64,000 bases of DNA from Haloglycomyces albus DSM 45210 (GCF_000527155.1 NZ_AZUQ01000001.1:1420554-1484553); one strand, 5' to 3'. Shown: positions 9,234 through 18,474, counted from the stretch's first letter. Notes: generated by a model not told the origin, from the letters alone. Made by a program: numbers and translations.

Positions 9234-9774
9234 TTGAGATGAGGTAGGCCGTTGTTATTTATGAATTAGGGGGTGTAGATACACTGGTATGGTGCGTATT
9301 CTCCGCGCTCAGAATCGCCTCAGCGAGCCGTAGCATTGTTAGAATCGACCTAATTGGTTCCGGTCATTGGGGTTCAATGCCTGTTTCTGCACATGTACAG
9401 CTTCCTGCGTCAGGATTCCTACTGGAACGGAACACATCAGCGGTATCTGGGATTATCAGGGGGATACGGTTACTGCAACGTAACCGTTACTCCAATTGCA
9501 GAGTACTGAAGGGGTGCAAGGAAGTCAACCTTGGGTCACCGAAGAGCTGTTTGTGGAGTGCAGGATTGCAGTGCCAAGAGCAGACAGTTGGGTGCGATGG
9601 CGGCCGATTGGACGGTTTGAAGCCTTGGGTGTGTCGGTTGTTGTCGTCGAGTCAGTCGATATGTCAAATACACCGTTGTCCGCATCGTTGAAGACAGCGC
9701 ACATTCTGTGAAGACGCTAGATATTTGGCGCGGAAGTCAACCGCCGCACGTCCATGTCAGAACGATAGCTCATA
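9234..9774. other. Intergenic region with no confident gene
   Basis: It holds the promoter region of the left hydrolase cassette (AT-rich stretch 9250-9290). A possible 38-aa ORF starts at ATG 9393 and ends at 9509 (MYSFLRQDSYWNG...). A stretch at 9592-9640 shares the start ATTGGACGGTTTG and GGTTGTTG with the leader before cassette A (13463-13500). Everything else looks like decayed accessory DNA. Confidence 0.5.
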
Positions 9775-10400
9775 TTAAGGTTCACCGCAGAATGAACCGT
9801 CGAGTTCCGGCTCAATAGTCTGTTCTGTATCGTTCGCGGCGAGTCTTGTGCAGTTGACGTTTGGATTTGCACCCGTGGGGAATGCTTCCTCGTCGATTAA
9901 CGGGTTCGGAGTCAAAGGTATTCCGTGGTTGATTGCGATAGAACGGCGAACGTCGGTGTCCATGCCTAGCTCGGTGACACCCAGGGAGATTTCGGCGCCT
10001 TTCCGTATGAGGACATTCTTAGCAGGGGTCGTAGAAGCTGCAATCGTACTGGGTGAGTGGTGTGATGTCCGGGACCATGATGTTTCGCGTGGTTTCGAGG
10101 TCGGCGAGAATGTCTGAGACGGGTACGTACAGGGTGTGGGCGGGATCGCTGCCGTAGTTGGCGTGTCAAGGTGCCGTTGCCGTTAACCAGCAGGAAGGAG
10201 TGTCTGTCGGTGTTCCTCGTATTGTGGCGGCGGGATTCGTAACGCGCTGCTTCGGTAAGGCCGAGTTGGGTTGGAAGCTTCAAGACTGGAGAGATCGTTG
10301 TCGGCCCTCGTCTGGATACGGATGTCGATGGGGTGAGTGATGGTGGAGAGGAATCAGTCCATGTCGGAGATGGTGGTGCGGAACCTGGCGGCCCTCCCTA
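9775..10400 (-). pseudogene. Degraded gene of unknown function, several frameshifts
   Basis: Protein-like sequence continues across three frames on the minus strand: RFRTTISDMD, then a stop, then TITHPIDIRIQTRAD (about 10395-10300), then RHSFLLVNGNGTLTRQ, then after a frameshift near 10165 SDPAHTLYVPVSDILADLE to a stop at 10019, then in another frame KNVLIRKGAEISLGVTELG to the stop at 9775. The shifts and internal stop mark a disrupted gene. I do not recognise the family. It sits between two T7SS-type loci in AT-richer accessory DNA. Confidence 0.55.
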
Positions 10401-10777
10401 ACACCTTGAGCTGAGGGTTCCTTGAAGGGCCACTCGCTGAATAAGGTTACGTCGAAGGGCACTTGCTCGAAACCGGACAACACCACCGTGGACCGATGTG
10501 CTCGACTTTGTGGCCGACACAAACTAAAACCAGTCGAAACACCACACAAAATTTCGAAACTTACGCCTCATGCTCAACGGAGTATGAACGAGCGGGGACA
10601 GACCGTGTGTCCCAGATGCCCGCAACATTTCGCTAAACCTTAAACCTGGGTAGTTGTGGTATATCTATTCAGCTTATAACGTATCTGAAATCAGTTGGTT
10701 ACAATGCCTTATGGTGGTGCTAGAACGATTGTCCCCCAGCCATACCGCCTGACTTGTTCGAAAGGACCCGAGATCGC

Positions 10778-12562
10778 ATGGGCCAGGAACACGTAACTCA
10801 CGTTGAATCACTATTGGAGAAGTTCGAGAAGGCATTGGCTTGGCGGCATACCGTCGATATAGCTGAGACGATGTCAAGCTATGCACTGGAAAACGCCGCT
10901 AGATTCCCGACGAACGAGGTGGGTCCTGGGCATATGGCGCTGGAGGGTGGCGGCAGTGGAATGCAAGGCATGGTGGATTCCATTGCAGCAGGGCCGGAAG
11001 CGCTTAAGGTGCTTGCTGAAAAGTGGAACTTCTTGAACAATGAAACCATTCAACGTCATCTCGGATATTGCGATACCCTAAAATTTATCGATACAGGATC
11101 AATGCCCTCTGGAGATCCAAGGGAGTACAACCACAGAGAATGTAACTTCCACGTTCCAAACGGTAATACGGGCGACGGTGAAGAGTACAGCGTTGACCAA
11201 GAAGTCCTAGCTGAAGGTTGCCAGGCGATACAAGTGCTCAGGACAGCCAACGAATGGGCCGCTGAGGATAGAGACGTGCTAGAGCGAGAAATCCTCTGGT
11301 TCGCTGACCATGATGTGGAGGAACTTAAGGATCGGTGGGACTTGCTTGTTCGTGCCATCGGAACGCTTGACCACCCTATGGATAATGCGGCGTCGCCGAG
11401 CAGCGACGTAGAAATGATGCGTGACCTATCGCAAGACGTGTCTCTGTACGAGGCTGTACAGACCATTGATACCAGTCGGGGCGGATCAGCTTGGATGGTT
11501 GACTGGACCGGTCTTGCTGCTGATACTGCTGCTGAAGGCTTCTTTTCTAACCTTATAACAACATTGGGTAATCAATCTGGGATTATGGTTGGATGTGCAC
11601 AAGCAATTAACGCTCGAGCAAATTCGATTGTTCAGACCCGTGAGCAGACGATAGAGATCCTGGAATCCGCTATAACAGCAGCGTCCAACATACAGACAAC
11701 GGAAACTCACCTAAAGGATCAAGGTGATGCGTTCAATGTTTCGAAAGCAATCGTCGACCTAGTTCCTGTCATCGGTGATTCTATTTCGAGTATTGTAGGA
11801 ATTGCCCAATGGCAACAGGCAAAATTTGGAGATCCTAAGACAATATTCATTAACAACACAATTGAAGTTGTTGTAAAACATTATGGTCTCCTAAGGGCGA
11901 TTAAACATGAAGTAGAAGAGTTTGAAACGCTATACGAAACCTCGGTGTCCAAATTGTATTCGTCTCTTGGGAGTGTCCCCTCACGCAACCTAGAGCTATA
12001 TGACATTAGCCGGAATAATCCGGAGGGAAGCGGTAATACGCAAGACGGATACCACGTTGATATAAGCGTTCTATTTGGAATGGCGAAGCAGCTTTCCGGC
12101 CTAGGTGAGGGTTATGATCGTCTAGTGCACGAGGTTCGGGGCCTTGATTCCAGTCTTCCTAGCCTTGCAACCCATGATGGATCGGCAACACCTCCCGACA
12201 ATATGGTTACCGATTTGAATGAATTTATAATCGACATTATACGTACTACTTCTGCTCGATATTATGCAGCTTGTGAACAATTGCGTGATGCGGCTTTGGC
12301 GTATTCTGAAGCCGACAACGATTCCGTGGAAGACGCACAACGGTATATCGATGATCTTGAGGATGCCGGAAAGCTAGAAAACGATTTTAATCCGGGAGAT
12401 ATTAGCGCGACTGAAACGGATTTCCCTGCTGGTGGTGATGATACAGGGAACTATGATTTCGATAATCCTTATTGGGAGGAACTTGAGGGGTATGACCAAA
12501 TGGATTATGTAGAGACCGATACGGCGAAGCGTGGATCTCGTAAAATGCGGAATGATAACTAG
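10778..12562 (+). CDS. Large WXG-containing T7SS-type protein with a hydrophobic segment
   Basis: 594 aa from ATG 10778, chosen because AAAGGA lies about 12 nt upstream; a TTG at 10754 is less likely. It is mostly helical. A WXG-type turn (DWTGLAADTAAEGFF) lies near residue 245, and a small hydrophobic Gly-rich run (VDLVPVIGDSISSIVGIA) near residue 335 could insert in a membrane. The C-terminal ~60 residues are acidic and disordered. No signal peptide is seen. The layout resembles an ESX-secreted effector or PPE/EspB-like protein. The next gene encodes a lipoprotein, again giving a cargo-lipoprotein order. The family is not recognised; AT-rich codon use points to acquisition. Confidence 0.6.
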   Translation: MGQEHVTHVESLLEKFEKALAWRHTVDIAETMSSYALENAARFPTNEVGPGHMALEGGGSGMQGMVDSIAAGPEALKVLAEKWNFLNNETIQRHLGYCDTLKFIDTGSMPSGDPREYNHRECNFHVPNGNTGDGEEYSVDQEVLAEGCQAIQVLRTANEWAAEDRDVLEREILWFADHDVEELKDRWDLLVRAIGTLDHPMDNAASPSSDVEMMRDLSQDVSLYEAVQTIDTSRGGSAWMVDWTGLAADTAAEGFFSNLITTLGNQSGIMVGCAQAINARANSIVQTREQTIEILESAITAASNIQTTETHLKDQGDAFNVSKAIVDLVPVIGDSISSIVGIAQWQQAKFGDPKTIFINNTIEVVVKHYGLLRAIKHEVEEFETLYETSVSKLYSSLGSVPSRNLELYDISRNNPEGSGNTQDGYHVDISVLFGMAKQLSGLGEGYDRLVHEVRGLDSSLPSLATHDGSATPPDNMVTDLNEFIIDIIRTTSARYYAACEQLRDAALAYSEADNDSVEDAQRYIDDLEDAGKLENDFNPGDISATETDFPAGGDDTGNYDFDNPYWEELEGYDQMDYVETDTAKRGSRKMRNDN

Positions 12563-12618
12563 ACGCAGTTATGGCAGCGAGATATACGTGGAAACCTGCA
12601 GATTGAGAGGAGAGACGG

Positions 12619-13290
12619 ATGGAGACAAGGTTTAAACAGATGATGCTCTTGGTGTATCGGGTTTTGGGTATTGTAGTGGCTATATCATTTGTAGGTAGCT
12701 GTACTTCACAGAATGGTAATGTTAACCCAGTCCCGTCTACCTCCGAGGAATCAACGTCATATATCCCATCGAAGGCCATTTCTAGTCCTGATTTTTGCCC
12801 GAAAGAAGTCCCATCGTCTGTAGCAGACAAATTTCCAGGCGACGAAGAAATCGATTCGAAATCAGGTTCGGTAACGGAGAGTATTTTGACCTGTAGATAC
12901 AGAGTCGGCTGGGATGAGGTGCGCAAAAATTTTGCAGATGCTGACAATGGAGATATTTCTGAGATTCAGGTACTTGTAGCTGTTCGTGGTGAGGAACCTA
13001 TTGAAGAAACTGATTGCAATTACAACGAAAAAACCGATTTTAATACGAATAAAACTGAATGGAATCAAATGAATGCGACTGTTAGTAATAGTGAAGTTGA
13101 GGTACCAAATAGCGGGAGTACCTATAGTACCCACCTGATTGACTTTTGTGGCCTTATTAGGAACGTTGAAATATCTGCACAAGCTACTGTGAAAGGATTC
13201 GGTCCAGACGAGCCTCAACTTAGTGAAGTTAAGGAAATTCGTGAGCTTGCCGAGTTCATCTTGAAAGACCATTGGGTTGAGCGAGACTGA
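12619..13290 (+). CDS. Lipoprotein downstream of the WXG-containing protein
   Basis: 223 aa, start ATG 12619 preceded by GAGAGGAGAGACGG. The signal peptide ends in the lipobox FVGSC. The mature protein has four Cys (FCPKE, LTCRY, TDCNY, DFCGL), likely two disulfides, reminiscent of DUF3558-type actinobacterial lipoproteins. It is one of the most AT-rich genes in the window. It follows the T7SS-type protein by 56 nt and is probably co-transcribed. A membrane-anchored partner or immunity role is inferred from context only. Confidence 0.72.
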   Translation: METRFKQMMLLVYRVLGIVVAISFVGSCTSQNGNVNPVPSTSEESTSYIPSKAISSPDFCPKEVPSSVADKFPGDEEIDSKSGSVTESILTCRYRVGWDEVRKNFADADNGDISEIQVLVAVRGEEPIEETDCNYNEKTDFNTNKTEWNQMNATVSNSEVEVPNSGSTYSTHLIDFCGLIRNVEISAQATVKGFGPDEPQLSEVKEIRELAEFILKDHWVERD

Positions 13291-13498
13291 AATCGGGGCC
13301 TTAACCGGCGAGTTCATACTACGATCCAAGGTATGATCGAGAAATATTGATGAACTGAATTTGTGACGGTGTGAAGCTATATATCGGACTAGGGACTCTT
13401 GTGAAGTCATTCCGTTCTAGAGGAACTCAATGTATGAAGAGAAAAGCATATAGGGAATGAAGAATTGGACGGTTTGTGGGCCCGTGGCGTGTTGGTTG

Positions 13499-13680
13499 TT
13501 GACTTTGTGTCGCGTGTGGGTGACACTGTCGACTGCCGGGCGATCCCGATGATCGTCGAGGACTTCAATCAGGCATCCAGTCCGATTGCAGTAGTGGCTC
13601 GCCAGCCATGCGACCAAACAAGGTTCTGGCGAGCCACCGCAACAAAAACAACACCTCGAAAGGAGTGCTTTGTGTTTTCT
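13499..13680 (+). promoter_or_regulatory. Promoter and structured leader of three-gene cassette A
   Basis: A sigma70-like promoter TTGACT (13499-13504), 17 bp, GACACT (13522-13527) is followed by a conserved stretch (GATCCCGATG core). A 12-bp perfect stem GTGGCTCGCCAG/CTGGCGAGCCAC (13594-13605 and 13626-13637) comes next, then an A-rich linker and ACCTCGAAAGGAG, a strong ribosome site. GTG at 13672 begins a 7-codon ORF (VFSHLSG). The same order of elements occurs before cassette B at 43909-44087. A 76-aa ORF spans 13465-13695 in one frame, so a small protein is an alternative reading. Confidence 0.6.
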
Positions 13681-13849
13681 CATCTTAGTGGATAGCCCTG
13701 TCTTTTTCCACCATCACCACCGCCGGTCGCGTCGGTAGCGCTTCCGTCTCGCACTCGGCGTCCGTTTTTGCTCCCTTGAACCGTTGCACCATGTACCGTC
13801 CACACCCCCTTCATGCCTTGTGTCTGGAAGGGGAGATCGGAGCATTGTT

Positions 13850-14155
13850 ATGCCTACAGTGTTGAAGACACTGACGTTCAACGGCAACACCATCGACATC
13901 GTCCACAAAACCAGCCGCCACACTCTCTGGGTGGAGATCAACGGCAACTCCGCCGCTACAGTCCACTGCGGCACGGGCACCAGCTTGTTGACTCCGGTGT
14001 CGGGGTGGTCGATCCCTGCGGGGATGGACGGCTGGATACTCGGCCACGCCATGGAAGCTCACGACCAACTTACTCACCTGGACAGTGCCCACGCCCCTGA
14101 CGCGGAAGCTATCGCGGCCCGCGTGGAACAGCAGCTGGGTGGTGTCCTGTCATGA
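13850..14155 (+). CDS. Three-gene cassette A, first protein (unknown family)
   Basis: 101 aa. ATG 13850 is chosen because it aligns with the start of the paralogue at 43541 and has GGAG about 10 nt upstream. The core matches the B copy: TVLKTLTFNGNTIDIVHK versus LIGTVTWEGSRVDIVQH, then HTLWVEINGNSAATVH versus QTLWVTVDGKLAALVH. A compact beta-strand N-terminal half is followed by a helical half. It has no signal peptide or membrane segment. The stop overlaps the next ATG (ATGA). I do not recognise the family. Confidence 0.72.
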   Translation: MPTVLKTLTFNGNTIDIVHKTSRHTLWVEINGNSAATVHCGTGTSLLTPVSGWSIPAGMDGWILGHAMEAHDQLTHLDSAHAPDAEAIAARVEQQLGGVLS

Positions 14156-15042
14156 TCGATCCGCTGTATGCAGAAATCACCGTCATCGCCAGCATTGTCA
14201 CCTTCGTCCTGGCGGCTTTTCGCCTCGCCACGGTTAGTGTCGCTGCCAATGGCGCTGCTGCTTCAAGTAGCCTCGGTAAAGCCAGGCGGAGTGCCAGAAC
14301 CAGCACGGCCGGGGCCGACGCCGAGCCTGCTGTTGGACGGTCGTTCAGTGCGACCGATGCCCCGTTGGCCACGGGTCGGTCTACCGATCGGACCACGAGC
14401 CCCGATCCTCGTGCAGGATCTCGTCACGCTACCGGATCCGCTCCTCGTACAGCCCCTGCATACGGTCGCGGTCTCGCAGAGGGGATGAGCACCGGTCACG
14501 GTACGGACGATGCCACCGGCCAAAGACTCGGCTCAGGTCGCAGGGCCACCACCGTCTCGCGTGACAGTGGTGGCCGTTTCGCTGGGGTCAACACGTCACC
14601 TCCTCCGGGATATCGAACACGACCGTTGGGACACAGCCAAGACCGCACGGCCCCGTATGAGCGGGAATCGTTCTACCCCGAGCATCGTCAGGTCTGCTGG
14701 CGGGGACAACTGCCCACGACCGGACCGGTCATCGCGCGAGTGGGATTCCTGGCACGCACTATCGAGTTGCGGCGAATGACGCTCATGTCGGCGGCCATCG
14801 TCGCCGTCGAGCCCGGCGGAGCCGAAACACTTCTGGGATCGATTGCCTGGGATGCCCAGTATGCCGACCATATCGACTGGAGTGATAATCCAGCACGTCA
14901 CAGTCTGATCGCCAACGGCACGATGGACATGTTCTGGCTCGACCAACGTCTCCGCGCGGCGGTGGAACGATTCTTCCACAATCGCCACGTTCCCACTCGG
15001 TTCATCGATCCTAGAGAGGAGCCCGTGACTCATGCCGGTTAA
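14152..15042 (+). CDS. Three-gene cassette A, membrane-anchored protein (unknown family)
   Basis: 296 aa. One N-terminal membrane helix (ITVIASIVTFVLAAFR, about residues 7-23) precedes a long low-complexity, Arg/Ser/Thr/Gly-rich linker and a conserved C-terminal domain of about 100 residues. The C-terminal domain aligns with the B copy: ARTIELRRMTLMSAAIVAVEP and LLGSIAWDAQ versus VLGAIQWDAQ. It overlaps both neighbours (4 nt before, 11 nt after), so the three genes are translationally coupled and probably act together. No function is recognised. Confidence 0.72.
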   Translation: MIDPLYAEITVIASIVTFVLAAFRLATVSVAANGAAASSSLGKARRSARTSTAGADAEPAVGRSFSATDAPLATGRSTDRTTSPDPRAGSRHATGSAPRTAPAYGRGLAEGMSTGHGTDDATGQRLGSGRRATTVSRDSGGRFAGVNTSPPPGYRTRPLGHSQDRTAPYERESFYPEHRQVCWRGQLPTTGPVIARVGFLARTIELRRMTLMSAAIVAVEPGGAETLLGSIAWDAQYADHIDWSDNPARHSLIANGTMDMFWLDQRLRAAVERFFHNRHVPTRFIDPREEPVTHAG

Positions 15043-15400
15043 CTATTTGCCGACCGACGCCGTCGTCATCGGCACCATCGAACACGACCGGCACCACTGG
15101 CACGCCCACCTCGATGTGACCGGTAAAACCGTCTACCTTCTCCCCGTCAACACCAGGACGAATGACGGACTACGAGGCAGAGCCACATCGTGCCTCGAGC
15201 CTGAAGGGGAGAAGGAATCGACACCTGAACGGGAGTGTCCACCGGACGCGATCGCCTACTGCCACGAATGGAGGCGACCCAACGTAGTGCTTTACAACGA
15301 ACGCCTCTACACCCGAGCGCGCCGTAGCACCACCTGGCTGCCCGAACTGACCGACAAAATCGCCTGGACCGTCAGGCCCTACCTCAACCAACCCGACTAA
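15032..15400 (+). CDS. Three-gene cassette A, third protein (unknown family)
   Basis: 122 aa from ATG 15032, which overlaps the end of the membrane protein gene. The N-terminus matches the B copy: NYLPTDAVVIGTIEHD versus RYLPIGTFNLGTITHE, followed by W/F-H-x-H-LDV and a strand ending in LLPVN or FLTTN. A second match is VVLYNERLY versus IVLYDDRLF. It is soluble, with no signal. The divergent middle contains an acidic loop. The unit ends at the terminator just downstream. Confidence 0.7.
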   Translation: MPVNYLPTDAVVIGTIEHDRHHWHAHLDVTGKTVYLLPVNTRTNDGLRGRATSCLEPEGEKESTPERECPPDAIAYCHEWRRPNVVLYNERLYTRARRSTTWLPELTDKIAWTVRPYLNQPD

Positions 15401-15429
15401 CCAACCCACCGAACCACCTACCAATGAAC

Positions 15430-15467
15430 GTGGCCAGGGACATGAGGCACCCCTGGCCACCATTTCT
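15430..15467 (+). terminator. Rho-independent terminator of cassette A
   Basis: A 10-bp perfect stem GTGGCCAGGG/CCCTGGCCAC (15430-15439 and 15451-15460) with an 11-nt loop is followed by CATTTCTT. It lies 30 bp after the third gene. Confidence 0.82.
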
Positions 15468-15659
15468 TGGGATAAACGACATCGCGTAACCAGAAACCGA
15501 AACAATTCTTACCGTCCAATGTGCCAGCTGAAAAACCAGGTCATTTGAGGAGATACGGGCAGTCGCTGCCGTTGATCGTCGCCGCATCAAGGACCGTTGG
15601 CTAGACGGAAATGTCGGGAAGTCTTGTACAAGTACGGCACTGCGTGGTAATTTGGTCAC

Positions 15660-16253
15660 ATGACCAAGACGAATGACCAAGAAAGTGCTCCGCAATCCCG
15701 GGGCAGTGAAGTTCGAGAGAAACTGCTGGAAGCGGGTGCTGAACTGATACCCGAGTTGGGTTGGAACGGCGTCAGCACACGTAAGTTGGCAGAACGAGCC
15801 GAAGTTAGGTCCGGGCTCGTTCACTATCATTTCGATTCGCTGCAGGATTTGCTGTGTCAGTCCGCCATGCGAGTCATACGCGAAACCCTGGGTGCCGTAG
15901 GCGGTGCATTGGCACTCGTCGACCAGCCAGAAGACGCGGTTGACGCCATGCTCGCCCACATCGACATGTTCTCGGGTCTCGATCCGACTTCGTTGCTGTT
16001 CGCGGAAACCTACCTTCAGGCAACGCGCGATGAGCGGCTACGGGACGAATTCACCACGGCCACAGTTGAGTTCCAAGAGGAGGTCGGGCAGTTCCTCGAA
16101 CGCCACAACATATCGTCCGACGGGCCGGCACTCACGTTCATGTCCGCACTCGACGGGTTCGTCCTGCACAAGGCGCTCAACCCATCTCTCGCAGCATCAA
16201 CGATGGCACCCTCACTCAAGCAGGTCCTCCGGTCGGAAAGTGGTGCGGCATGA
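15660..16253 (+). CDS. TetR-family transcriptional regulator
   Basis: 197 aa. The N-terminal helix-turn-helix (NGVSTRKLAERAEV, then GLVHYHFDSLQDLL) is typical of TetR; the C-terminal ligand-binding half is helical. Its stop overlaps the ATG of the FAD monooxygenase (ATGA), so it is likely the repressor of this two-gene operon, relieved by an aromatic or antibiotic-like substrate of the enzyme. A palindromic operator was not clearly seen in the 190 bp upstream. Confidence 0.9.
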   Translation: MTKTNDQESAPQSRGSEVREKLLEAGAELIPELGWNGVSTRKLAERAEVRSGLVHYHFDSLQDLLCQSAMRVIRETLGAVGGALALVDQPEDAVDAMLAHIDMFSGLDPTSLLFAETYLQATRDERLRDEFTTATVEFQEEVGQFLERHNISSDGPALTFMSALDGFVLHKALNPSLAASTMAPSLKQVLRSESGAA

Positions 16254-17437
16254 AAGCGCTTATCAGTGGAGCCGGAATAACCGGAATGGCCGCAGCCGAA
16301 CGGTTGACCAGTCATGGATGGGATGTCGCTGTAGTCGAAAAAGCGTCCGGTCCACGCCCGCAGGGATACATGATCGACTTTTTCGGTCCGGGCTATGAAG
16401 CCGTAGAGCTCATGGGGTATGAAGATCGTCTCCATGAATTCGGACAACAAGTGGCGCAGGCCGACTACGTCGACGCCGACAATAACGTGCGGGCACGGTT
16501 GCGGTACGGCACCTTGGAGAAGGCCATGAGCGGAAAACTCGTGAGCATCATGCGCCCGGACCTGGAATACCTACTGACCGAAGCAGTCGGGGACCGAGCC
16601 GATATTCGCTACAGCACGGTCATCGAGTCGATTGATGAAACGTCAGAAACGGTTGTCGCGGAGTTGTCCGATGGGACGACCGTCGAGGCCGACCTGTTGA
16701 TCGGCGCTGACGGGATTCATTCGCAGACTCGTGAAATGAAATTCGGTTCCGAAGACAAGTTTCTCTACCCGCTGGGAATGCATACCGCTGCCTTTGTGTT
16801 CGACGATCCAGAGGTATTTGATCAGGTCAACGGTTCCCTGATTCTCACCGAATCGTTGGATGCTCAGATGGGGTTCTACGGGACGCGGGAAGGCAAGGTT
16901 GCCGTATTTACGGTGCATCGCGATTCGGGGCCATTGCCTGACGACCCGCGTACCGTTCTTAAAGAGCGATACGACGGGATTGGGCCATTGGCGCAGCGAG
17001 CGCTCGACGGGTGTCCTTCTCCGTCCGAGATCTACTACGATGTTGTCGCCCAAATCGATCTTCCACAGTGGGTCGACGGTCGCACGATGTTCTTGGGGGA
17101 TGCGGCTTATGCGGTGTCCCTGGTTGCGGGACAGGGTGCGTCATTGGGGGTGGCCGGTGCGTATGTTTTGGGAGAACGTCTACGGGATGTGACATCGTCT
17201 GAGGATGTTCCGTCGGCGTTGCGGGAGTGTGAGTCACGGCTGAAGGACGTAGTACGCGATCGGAAAATGACGGCTCGGAAGAATGCGGAGAAGGTCTTCC
17301 TGCCGCAAACGATGGCGCAGTTGTGGTTGCGGCGATGGATGGTGAAAGCCATGCGGGTTCCGGGAGCGAGCCGGGTTCTCCGTAGCGGGCTCGTGGGGAA
17401 GGACCACTCGTCGGTAGCGGCACTGAGCGACTTTTAA
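16250..17437 (+). CDS. FAD-dependent monooxygenase (PHBH/TetX-like)
   Basis: 395 aa. The dinucleotide-binding fold starts with GAGITGMAAAERL (residues 7-19) and VVEKASGPRPQG. DLLIGADGIHSQTR (near 160) is the DG motif, and MFLGDAAYAVSLVAGQGA (near 285) is the GD motif for FAD ribityl binding. It hydroxylates an aromatic or polyketide-like substrate using NAD(P)H and O2; TetX-type drug inactivation is possible. It is co-transcribed with the upstream TetR gene. Confidence 0.88.
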   Translation: MKALISGAGITGMAAAERLTSHGWDVAVVEKASGPRPQGYMIDFFGPGYEAVELMGYEDRLHEFGQQVAQADYVDADNNVRARLRYGTLEKAMSGKLVSIMRPDLEYLLTEAVGDRADIRYSTVIESIDETSETVVAELSDGTTVEADLLIGADGIHSQTREMKFGSEDKFLYPLGMHTAAFVFDDPEVFDQVNGSLILTESLDAQMGFYGTREGKVAVFTVHRDSGPLPDDPRTVLKERYDGIGPLAQRALDGCPSPSEIYYDVVAQIDLPQWVDGRTMFLGDAAYAVSLVAGQGASLGVAGAYVLGERLRDVTSSEDVPSALRECESRLKDVVRDRKMTARKNAEKVFLPQTMAQLWLRRWMVKAMRVPGASRVLRSGLVGKDHSSVAALSDF

Positions 17438-17645
17438 TACTAATTCTATGATTGCCCAGTGTACGGGTTACTGGTATGGGTAAGTACCGGTTACCTTGCC
17501 GAACTTCATTTGATACTAGACTGAATCTAGATCACTGTATTGGTTTGCGAAACACGGTCCAATTGGGCTAAATGGCTACCAATTGCGTTGAGGACGAAGT
17601 GAAGATGGTATTTGGGATCGATGTGAAGGCTGCAAAGGTGGATCA

Positions 17646-18389
17646 GTGTGGGATCTAGGTAAGGTGACGAAGTATCATATTCGGTTCAAGGTTCGTGCCG
17701 CGCTTGTTCTGGCTGTCCTATTCCTCGCTACATCGTGTACCGATGACCCATCAAGCGCGGATGCGAATTTGAATATTGTGTACCCCGGTAGTGGTGAGAT
17801 GGAAGAAATGTACTCGCATCTTGAATATGACGTATTCACAACTATGGATGTGTCTCCAAGCACAACCTATATTCAGGATGTTGTACCCGAGCAGTACACT
17901 CGTTACAGCTTGTTTGCCGCATCGCATCATGGGTCATCTGTCAGGGATCGCGTTGAGTGGGAACTTCTCGGTGGATACGTTCCTGAGAGCCTAGCAAGTA
18001 CGGCAAGTTTGACCTGTAGCGCTAATTATGAGTTTGAAGAGCTTACAGAACCGGAGATTAAATCAGCGCTGCCCATCGATGTCGAAATAGAGGTTGCGTT
18101 GGCTAACTCCCAATCAAGGCTGGAATGGCCGGAAGACTTGAGCGTATTGGAGGAAGAACCGAACAGTCCGGATAATCCTGACGGTTGGGATCAAGTGGAT
18201 AGGTTTCAATCGATCACGGAGTCCAGCAGAGGCGTTACAATGCAACACTTTCATTTGGGTGTCCAAAGGGAGAATCTGAGTATCAAAGTCCACCTGGGTT
18301 CCGGTAAGTCCTCGTACGACGAGGAGGAGTGGAACGATATCGCGATGAGCTTGATTGAGGATATCGAGCCAAGACTCGTAAATGAGTAG
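17646..18389 (+). CDS. Lipoprotein of unknown function
   Basis: 247 aa from GTG 17646, with AAAGG 10 nt upstream. The signal peptide has a basic start and ends in the lipobox LATSC. The mature part is acidic with a single further Cys (LTCSA), so no obvious disulfide. The gene stands alone between the monooxygenase and the left mycosin, and is AT-richer than the monooxygenase. I see no clear relative among the hydrolase-associated lipoproteins here. Confidence 0.72.
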   Translation: MWDLGKVTKYHIRFKVRAALVLAVLFLATSCTDDPSSADANLNIVYPGSGEMEEMYSHLEYDVFTTMDVSPSTTYIQDVVPEQYTRYSLFAASHHGSSVRDRVEWELLGGYVPESLASTASLTCSANYEFEELTEPEIKSALPIDVEIEVALANSQSRLEWPEDLSVLEEEPNSPDNPDGWDQVDRFQSITESSRGVTMQHFHLGVQRENLSIKVHLGSGKSSYDEEEWNDIAMSLIEDIEPRLVNE

Positions 18390-18426
18390 AACCATCCAGC
18401 TTGGGTGCGCTTGTGTGGGCGGAGTG

Positions 18427-18474
18427 TTGCGGATAGTGATGGTTCGCTATGGTTGTGTCTATAAGTCCCCCATG
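18427..18474 (+). promoter_or_regulatory. Conserved promoter/operator block before the left mycosin
   Basis: This block is shared, base for base over most of its length, with 36273-36320 before the right mycosin on the opposite strand. It contains the imperfect palindrome ATAGTGA-N4-TCGCTAT, the stretch GGTTGTGT and AGTCCCCCATG. A GTAAGGA ribosome site follows before the ATG at 18499. Conservation outside coding sequence points to a shared regulator. Confidence 0.5.

Noticed and set aside
13784-13849. Longer start for the first cassette A protein
   Set aside because: The extension is not matched in the cassette B paralogue, whose ATG aligns with 13850.
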